Under the pieces are notes generated by a model that was given only the letters and a program-made list of their open reading frames with translations, was not told where the DNA came from and did not search any database. Positions 23,756 through 30,050 of a DNA stretch of 30,050 nt are shown in pieces (position 1 is the stretch's first letter; the number at the start of each line of letters is the position of its first letter). The position numbers were made by a program, and so were the translations under genes. This DNA comes from Smittium culicis. Lineage: Eukaryota; Kickxellomycota; Harpellomycetes; Harpellales; Legeriomycetaceae. Where the stretch lies: NCBI GenBank assembly GCA_001970855.1, contig LSSN01002655.1:1-30050 (forward strand). The letters are read 5' to 3'.

Positions 23756-25592
23756 ATTGAGAAAAAAAGCTAAAAAAAAAGATATTCCAAATACGAAAGG
23801 TTAAATAGGTTAAAGAGTTTATAAAATCTACAAATACAAACTAAACGATTATTATAAATCTAAAGGCTTTTTAGTGGAGTTAATTAAAATTATAGTAAGC
23901 CTAAATCAAACTTCATTAATTAAAGCAAAGCATGTATAGTTAATTAACTAAAATTCTACGCGTAGGATTTAAGAAGATGCTTCTCTACTGATTTTCTTGA
24001 ACTAAAAAATAAAAAATAAATAAAATCTCGTTAAAAATCAAGAAAAGCTCTAAAGCGTTTGTTTCATAAAAATACTCGTATTTATTGGCTGTTACGCATC
24101 ATTGCTGTATCGCTTTATTTTTATCTGTTTATTTCGCGAAGCCAATCAATTTTAAATAAATCATAAGTTTTTTCCAACAATTTAGATTAATTATAGATAG
24201 TTTTTGTCAGTTCAGCCTTTAAGGAATAAAAACCTAGAATCCTACTCTTAACCTTGAGTGCTACCGACTAAAATTTCCCACAATTAAATAATTATAGTCG
24301 TAAATTACCTTGCTTAATACTAACAATTAGTGCAATTCTTCATATCGTCTTATAACCGTAACTGTACTGAATAAGCGCTCGAAGACCTTTAATAGGTAGC
24401 TAGATACTTGACTTTTCCTATCTTACTATATCCAAATTCTAGTATTTTTTTAATACGCTTTTAGAAAATTCAGTTTTATTTTTTATTAATATTTATTTGA
24501 TCTACAATTAACTATAATGAATTTACGTTTTCAGAATACATGATAAATCCTTTATAAAAAGTTGTATATCTACTTTTCAGTAAATAAAATTATTATAGAC
24601 ATTTTATATAAATAAAACAATTGATGATCGAAAGTACTTTGATTTTGTTAGGTTAAGCGACCGCTTATAAAGTCAAAATGTAATGTCATATATATTTTTA
24701 AGTTTAGGAATACAAAAATTTAAAAAATTCGCAATCTAAAATATCAATCACTCGGATAATAATAAAACAGTACTTGCATTTATATTTTTTAAAATTATCG
24801 TTTTCAGAACGTGAACTTTCCTTAACTCAAATTTGTATCGCGTAAAATTAATCATTTTTATAAATTAAAGCTGATAAAAAACACACACCCTCTTCCTCCC
24901 CCTATATTACTCATCTTGTATTTAATAGATTTATATACTCTTTAATTGTACGATGAAAAAAATGTATTTAGGGTAAAAAACATTAAAATTAGTGGTAATA
25001 GGATGTATTAACGTTAGTAAAACGAACAAGTAACACTTAAAAATATTGATTTTTTTAAAATTTCACTTTTTAATAATTAAATGTAATTATTTATAATTAC
25101 GTATAACAATTTTTATAGCCAGAATTTTTGAACGAGGGTATCCAAATTAAAATTATTAACTCACAAGGTACAGTAGTTACTTTACTTTAAATTTGATACT
25201 AAATTATAAAAAAATTAAATTAAGATCTTATTCAAATATTAAAAATAAATTTGATATAAACAAAAAAAACACATATGCGTTTAAAATTGAACCGCCGATT
25301 AGCAATGTAATATGATATCTTTCATTCAAACTTGTTAATTAACGGTTAAAACAAGATATATTAATTTATCTATTATTATTTCACTAAAGGCTGATTATTT
25401 TCGAACTTCGGAGTAAACCAACAAACTTTCATGTAAAAAAACTTTTTATACTTCTATTTATTAGATTGAATATCAGTTTATTTTTCAAACCGTTGGCTAT
25501 CGTAAAAATTTCAATATAATTATATAATTTAATTTATTTAAACGTCATGTTGCGTGAAAGGGCTGGTCCTTTTACTGGGGTAGACTAGGTTG
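23756..25592. promoter_or_regulatory. SNF5 upstream region and AT-rich intergenic DNA
   Basis: The SNF5 promoter should lie just above 23755. About 200 bp upstream, at 23956-23965, is the 10-bp palindrome CTACGCGTAG, which contains ACGCGT, the core of the MluI cell-cycle box of yeasts; whether it is used here is unknown. Beyond about 24200 the DNA is AT-rich with no gene-size frame. Near 25560-25592 is a GC-richer patch with the imperfect inverted pair AAAGG...CCTTT. Confidence 0.35.
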
Positions 25593-25782
25593 CATCTTTC
25601 AGGGTTGCTGGCTTTATTAAATTATATTTTAATCCAATCATATTTATATTTAATAAACAATATAAAGTCAAATTGCTTAATTGGTTGTAATATCAAAAAC
25701 ATCCAATAGATATTATCATTAAACGGATTTGCCTATTATAATTTGGAATTAAACTATGTGTTGTTCACTGTAGAAAGGGTTT
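25593..25782 (+). mobile_element. Diverged short non-autonomous element, copy 3 of the window's family
   Basis: It begins ATCTTTCAGGGTTGCTGG and ends GTAGAAAGGGTT, matching in order and spacing the ends of the copy at 27483-27673. Internal landmarks are shared in the same order: TTGGTTG, then CATCCAATA, then an A-rich tail with GGATT. It has no coding capacity, and no clear TTAA remains at either edge. It is the most decayed of the three. Confidence 0.5.
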
Positions 25783-26144
25783 TACACGGTAGATTGTAAA
25801 TTAGTAGAACACATTGTTAAAAATATTTACATCTGAAATAAGAATATTAAAACTGTACATATTATCTGATTTACTCAAATGATGACTATAATTTTCTATA
25901 TTTTTTTTTTGAAAAAAAAAATTAACTAAATTTAACTTTTTTATTGTAAATAGGCAGTTTACCCAAATTTATGCTAGAGATTAGATATTTAGAGCAAAGA
26001 ATACTATTTATAATCAAGCAGATGAAAAATATTGTTTACTATCATATAAAATAGGCTTAAACTGGAAATTTTAAACCAATAAAATAAATCGAATGTTATG
26101 AGCCAAAACAAAAAAAGTGGCATTGAATTAAAGGTATGCATCAA

Positions 26145-26336
26145 TCCTTTCAGGGACGGTTGGAATTTTTTTAATCCCCAAAATCATCCAACTAAATGAC
26201 AATGTGATATGTCAATATATTATGTTATAATGTATTGGCTTTAATTGTATACATATCCAATAAACAATGATTTAAAATAGGATTATCAAATTAAAAATTT
26301 TAAATAAGTTAAAGAGAGTTGGAGCCAGAAAGAGAT
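26145..26336 (+). mobile_element. Short non-autonomous element, copy 1 of the window's family
   Basis: About 190 bp, starting TCCTTTCAGGGACGGTTGG. It shares with 27483-27673, in the same order, AATCATCCAACTAAA-like sequence, GACAA, TATTGGCT, ATATCCAATAA, GGATTATC, TTTAAATAAGT and GAG(A/T)GTTGG. The right end (GGAGCCAGAAAGAGATAA) has drifted from the terminal sequence and the flanking TTAA is lost. No coding capacity. Confidence 0.75.
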
Positions 26337-26479
26337 AATTATATCCTTGAAATCTTCACATTCACAAACTTGAACTATTAGCATAATGATTGTAAATCAA
26401 ATTTTAGTATAGAAATTGAATCAAAATTTCTACCAACCTAAATTAAAACTTTGATAAAGAGGCTGAAACCAAAGCTCAA

Positions 26480-27060
26480 TTGAGCTAAAATCAAATCATG
26501 ATAATGAGTGAAATTTTAACGCAGCTATTGCGCCTGAGAGAGATCAATTCAAAACCGAAATATCCATATTTGACTAAAGGATAACCTTAAAAGATACAAT
26601 AAATAAAACAACACCCAATTAAGCATTTCATTCTATTAATAAAGAGCTCGTAATTTCCATAAGCACTTTCCTTAAGACGGGCTCAATGAAATCATTCTAG
26701 CACCAGTGAAAGAAGCGGTATATAACGCGGCAAAAAAATATGATTCGGCTCTAAATGGAATACAAATATCAGCGTAAACAAACTTCTAGACCTATCTACA
26801 ATAATTTTCACAACTAGTTCAAATAGGAAACAGTAATTGATATCGATGAAGAGCTATAAATGTTTTTCGCGATAAATTTATACTTTTTTCACCATAACAC
26901 TGATACGGTCATTAAAATGAAATTAGATAACCTCAATGTGGAGCTGAAGCTACACACAAAGCCTACTCAATTTCTCGAATCCAAAAAAAAAAAATGAAGA
27001 CCGATCAAAAGATATTATGAATCTTCGTAATCAAAAATTCGCCTGAAAAAATTCTAATAG
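26480..27060 (+). pseudogene. Decayed coding relic, gag-like by guess
   Basis: Fragments of protein-like translation follow one another across frames with many stops: AAIAPERDQFKTEISI near 26520, KELVISISTFLKTGS near 26645, IILAPVKEAVYNAAKKYDSA from about 26690, and NLNVELKLHTKPTQFLES near 26930-26980. The charged, helical, nucleic-acid-free character and the placement among transposons suggest a retroelement gag or ORF1 remnant. No catalytic or zinc motif is seen, so the family is not established. It lies between two copies of the short TTAA-type element. Confidence 0.4.
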
Positions 27061-27482
27061 TTCAGAAATTTATCAGATCTAATAGAATTTGGAATCCAAA
27101 ATTATTGGTGCAAGAAATTACAGCCACAAATTTAATAACTGATTAAGAATATATTGATGGAACCTGATATAGCTACGATACTACTTATCGATAATTAAAT
27201 GATATCAGAATGGGAAACGGTAGTGGTTAGAGGTTTTATTTGATAGACATCATTGAATAATTGATCATATAGTGAAATGCAAACACACATGTCAAGCGGT
27301 AATTTTTACCCTAACTATTCTCCCTTGTTTTATTTATTAATTTTTTATACTCTATTATCTCCATTATATCCCAGTATCGATTGCCCAGTAACATTTTGTT
27401 TGTTTTTTTGTAGCTAATTTGGCATGCATAAATAGAGCAAGATTCTCTCTCTCTTTTTTTTTTTTTACAGAGAGTTTATTAA

Positions 27483-27673
27483 GCCTTTCAGGGGCGGTTG
27501 GCTATTTTTGAAATACCAAAATTATCCAACCAAACGACAACATGATAAATTTATATAAGATTATAATTAATTATTGGCTGAATAATTGAATATATCCAAT
27601 AACAAATAAATATAATGTGGATTATCCAATTAATTTTTTTAAATAAGTACAAGAGTGTTGGCCCCGTAAAGGG
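27483..27673 (+). mobile_element. Short TTAA-flanked non-autonomous element (piggyBac-like MITE), best copy
   Basis: 191 bp with imperfect terminal inverted repeats. The left end reads GCCTTTCAGGGGCGG and the right end, inverted, CCCTTTACGGGGCCA, sharing CCTTT and GGGGC. Both ends are directly flanked by TTAA (27479-27482 and 27674-27677), and the match extends to TTAAGC. TTAA target duplication and C/T-rich ends of this sort are typical of piggyBac-superfamily elements. There is no transposase in the element or the window, so it would be mobilised in trans. Confidence 0.75.
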
Positions 27674-27677
27674 TTAA

Positions 27678-29344
27678 GCATGATATAAAAGTATACTAAA
27701 AATTAATAAAAAATATTTAAAGTTAAAAAAATATTACAAAAATAATTTATCAACCGACCCCCCTCCGCCGCTCTAGCAGCTCCATACCCGCTGGGCATTG
27801 GTTCAAGGTAGCCAGACTCTCTTTTTTTTTTAAACAACCCACCCGAGCGGTAATTATTAAAGATATCTTTTTATTTAAACCAGCTTTATAACTTGCTATT
27901 TCACCAAATAAAAACACTATAAAATCAAGAACGCTATAATTCAATGCCCCTACCACCCCTTATTTGATATCAAGCCGTTGGAAGTTTTTTCATGAAAGTG
28001 TAATAAAGTACATGCACCAAGGCTTGAATTTATGACTTGTTATTTGTTTTGGGCGGTTTAATAGATATTTATCAAATTAAAATACCTGATTACCCTATAT
28101 AAATATAGCTTTGAATTCAATATAAACTGAGTGTGGAAAATTTAGATGAAACCCCTGAAATTAAGACTTATATTCAGCGACTAAGGATAAATTTGGATAG
28201 ACGGAGGTGGGTGTGAATTTGAGACTGAGATTAATCAAAATTCGGTAATTATCGATTAAAATATTACTTTATACAGGAAATTCAATGATTTACTGGGTAA
28301 ATGAATCGAAAGATACAAGGTTTTGAATTCTATTTTGTAAAAGTTGCATACTATCTTTCACAGAACATAAAATATTTTGCACAAGTCGCAAAAATTTTTG
28401 CAAAGGAACTTTTCTCAGACTGGATTGGATAAAAAAACTTTATGAGCAGAATCGATGGTTTCTTTTGAATTAATAGCTTGCTTTGAGGAAACAGGGTTTT
28501 GCTGTATAGGAATTGTGATATTTTATTCAATTTCTATTTTTGCTTACGAATACTCGTTTTCTTTTTTTTGTATTCTTTGTTTTATGGGCTTGTATATAAT
28601 AAAATTAATTATTGTAGATAGATTTCTAATCACATAGGTTATTAATCTAAATTACTTTGATTAGCTGAAATTGTAATTCTATAAATAATTCTAATGATAA
28701 TTCTATTATTAGAATTGGACAATAGAATACTAATAGAAGCTATCAAAGAAAAAGAATGAAATTGGAAAAGCAAAATCCAATTTCCAAAATAACAATAAAA
28801 GGACAAAGATCCCTAAATCTCGAAAGGGAGAGGAGTTCTGGGACCTTGATTCATATGCTCTTGTTAGATAGTATCATATGTTTAGTTAATAAATTCTCTA
28901 AACTTATATATCTAGTCTTAATTAATTAAAACCCTTGACTTATTATACTACATTATCAAAAAAATGAGCAAATTTTGCTCTTTTGATTTTTAAGTAATTA
29001 ATTTTATTTATTTAGTTTAAAAGATTTAATTTTTGCTATCTTGTTGAATACATAATTTAATTTTCAAGAAGTTTTCATAAAATTACCCCTCTTAGGCTTT
29101 ATATATATTAAGCTTTTATAATAATTACCCACTATTGATGCGAATTTCATTAATTCGCCTCACAGTGATATTTTAACTTAATATTCTATTTATTTTAAAT
29201 AGATCAAGATCAATAACTAGATGCTGCTAACAAAAAATAGCAGCTCTACCCTTTCTCGAATGGCATGATAACTATATTTAGATGAAATATAACACTCAAC
29301 TATTTTGAGGTGCTTAAACTCCGAGATCTATTAAACAATTGCAG
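27678..29344. other. Intergenic DNA with minor relics, no gene called
   Basis: Mostly AT-rich. It holds a GC-rich patch at 27752-27815 (on the minus strand LATLNQCPAGMELLERRRG, unrecognised), a 60-codon hydrophobic open frame at 28455-28637 (plus) with no homology I recognise, a patch near 28805-28850 (AAAGGGAGAGGAGTTCTGGG), and a perfect 15-bp hairpin GAGCAAA-T-TTTGCTC at 28966-28980. None is convincing as a gene. Confidence 0.5.
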
Positions 29345-30050
29345 TACTGGTAACAGCCAATCTACCGATAAATGGAGGGTAATCTTATTCCGATCGACAG
29401 GACTACTACCAAGAGTGTGATTATTCAATATTATGGACTGAAATAACTGGTGCACTTTTTGATATACCTAAAAACAAGGCTACGGAAGCTGATTATTTAC
29501 CATCTGAGGTATGGAAACTGGTGATGGCCGAGCCATCACCCACATCAAGCCTAGCCAAAATAATAAATAAAATTATCAATTTAATGTATGACTCTGGGGA
29601 TATACCCAAGTGTCTCGAAACATCAGTGGTGGTCCCAGTACCTAAAAAAGGTGATCTAAAGGACCCCGATAACTACCGAGGGATATCACTGATCCCAACA
29701 CTGGCGAAACTGGTGGCCAAAATTGTGGCCACCAAACTCAGCAAAATCGATGCGAAATACCAAATATTGGTAAAATAGCAAGCCGGATTCAGTAATTTCG
29801 AGGAGTGTGCGGGCCAAGCGACCACTCTATACGAAATAGTACGCCGACGCAAAATTCAGAACAAGGAAACATGGCTGTGCTATATCGACTATAGCAAAGC
29901 CTACGACCGGGTCCCCCATATGGCCCTACTGCATAAACTGCGATCAGTGGGCATTGGGGACAAACTTCTCAATATGATCAAGGGCATGTATGATGCTCCG
30001 AAAATCGCAGTTAGAGTTGGAAATGAAGTTTCCAACCCCACCGAATACCT
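29345..30050 (+). mobile_element. Non-LTR retrotransposon (LINE) reverse transcriptase fragment with one in-frame stop, cut by the window edge
   Basis: One reading frame carries the N-terminal half of a LINE-type reverse transcriptase. From about 29382 it reads LWTEITGALFDIPKNKATEA, then PSEVWKLV, VVPVPKKGDLKDPDNYRGIS, LIPTLAKLVAKIVATKL, QAGFSNFEECAGQATTLYEI, and motif A CYIDYSKAYDRVPH with its catalytic Asp. A TAG at 29776-29778 interrupts the frame directly before QAGF, where family members usually have Glu or a similar residue; a TAA at about 29380 marks the decayed or truncated 5' side. Base composition is much higher in G and C than the surroundings. Upstream endonuclease is not seen, and the YADD box would lie beyond the window. 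Probably a dead or 5'-truncated copy. Confidence 0.9.

Noticed and set aside
27750..27956. 68-codon minus-strand frame and a GGTTCAAG sequence resembling a tRNA B box
   Set aside because: The peptide is unrecognised, and around the B-box-like sequence I could not fold a cloverleaf or find a fitting A box.
28455..28637. 60-codon hydrophobic plus-strand frame
   Set aside because: Phe/Ile/Cys-rich content is what T-rich DNA gives by chance, there is no similarity I recognise and no promoter or partner exon. It could be a small membrane protein, but nothing supports it.

Overview
The window looks like nuclear DNA of a very AT-rich fungus. Four spliced or intron-poor protein genes lie between about 10.0 and 23.8 kb. 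They have short GT-AG introns (107 to 280 bp), use the standard code with TAA and TGA stops, and encode low-complexity N/S/Q-rich proteins. A mitochondrial tRNA-modification enzyme, a Ygr210c-type GTPase and a Snf5 with a C-terminal GATA-type finger point to a fungus with mitochondria. An early-diverging lineage such as the Kickxellomycotina/Harpellales gut fungi would fit, but that placement is inference.

Layout. 1-153 is a perfect (TTA)51 microsatellite. 154-10022 is a gene-poor, roughly 80% AT desert holding a few GC-richer islands that read like decayed coding DNA: a possible gag-protease relic at 895-1340 and minus-strand fossils at 6258-6416 and 6955-7190. It also holds a perfect 17-bp-arm hairpin at 7477-7512. 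10023-12884 (minus) is MTO1 in three exons. 13594-14748 (plus) is a two-exon gene for an acidic coiled-coil protein ending in DWR-S, possibly related to ZNF830. 15073-16867 (minus) is a three-exon OLA1/YchF-family GTPase of the Ygr210c type. 17585-23755 (minus) is a single-exon SNF5 gene of 2056 codons with very large polyglutamine tracts, two Snf5 repeats, an AT-hook and a GATA-type finger. 23756-30050 is again AT-rich and transposon-derived: three related short elements (one with TTAA target duplications and piggyBac-like ends), a decayed gag-like coding relic between two of them, and at the right edge a non-LTR reverse transcriptase fragment with one in-frame TAG.

The four genes do not form a pathway. 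They are housekeeping genes for mitochondrial tRNA wobble modification, a possible splicing factor, a translation-type GTPase and chromatin remodelling. MTO1 and the DWR gene are divergent and share a 709-bp intergenic region. The DWR gene and the GTPase gene converge across 324 bp. GTPase and SNF5 are tandem on the minus strand. No CRISPR array, rRNA or convincing tRNA was seen. I found no clear undescribed system. The strongest leads are the TTAA-flanked short-element family, the cysteine cluster in the GTPase, the domain make-up of Snf5, and the near-open LINE.
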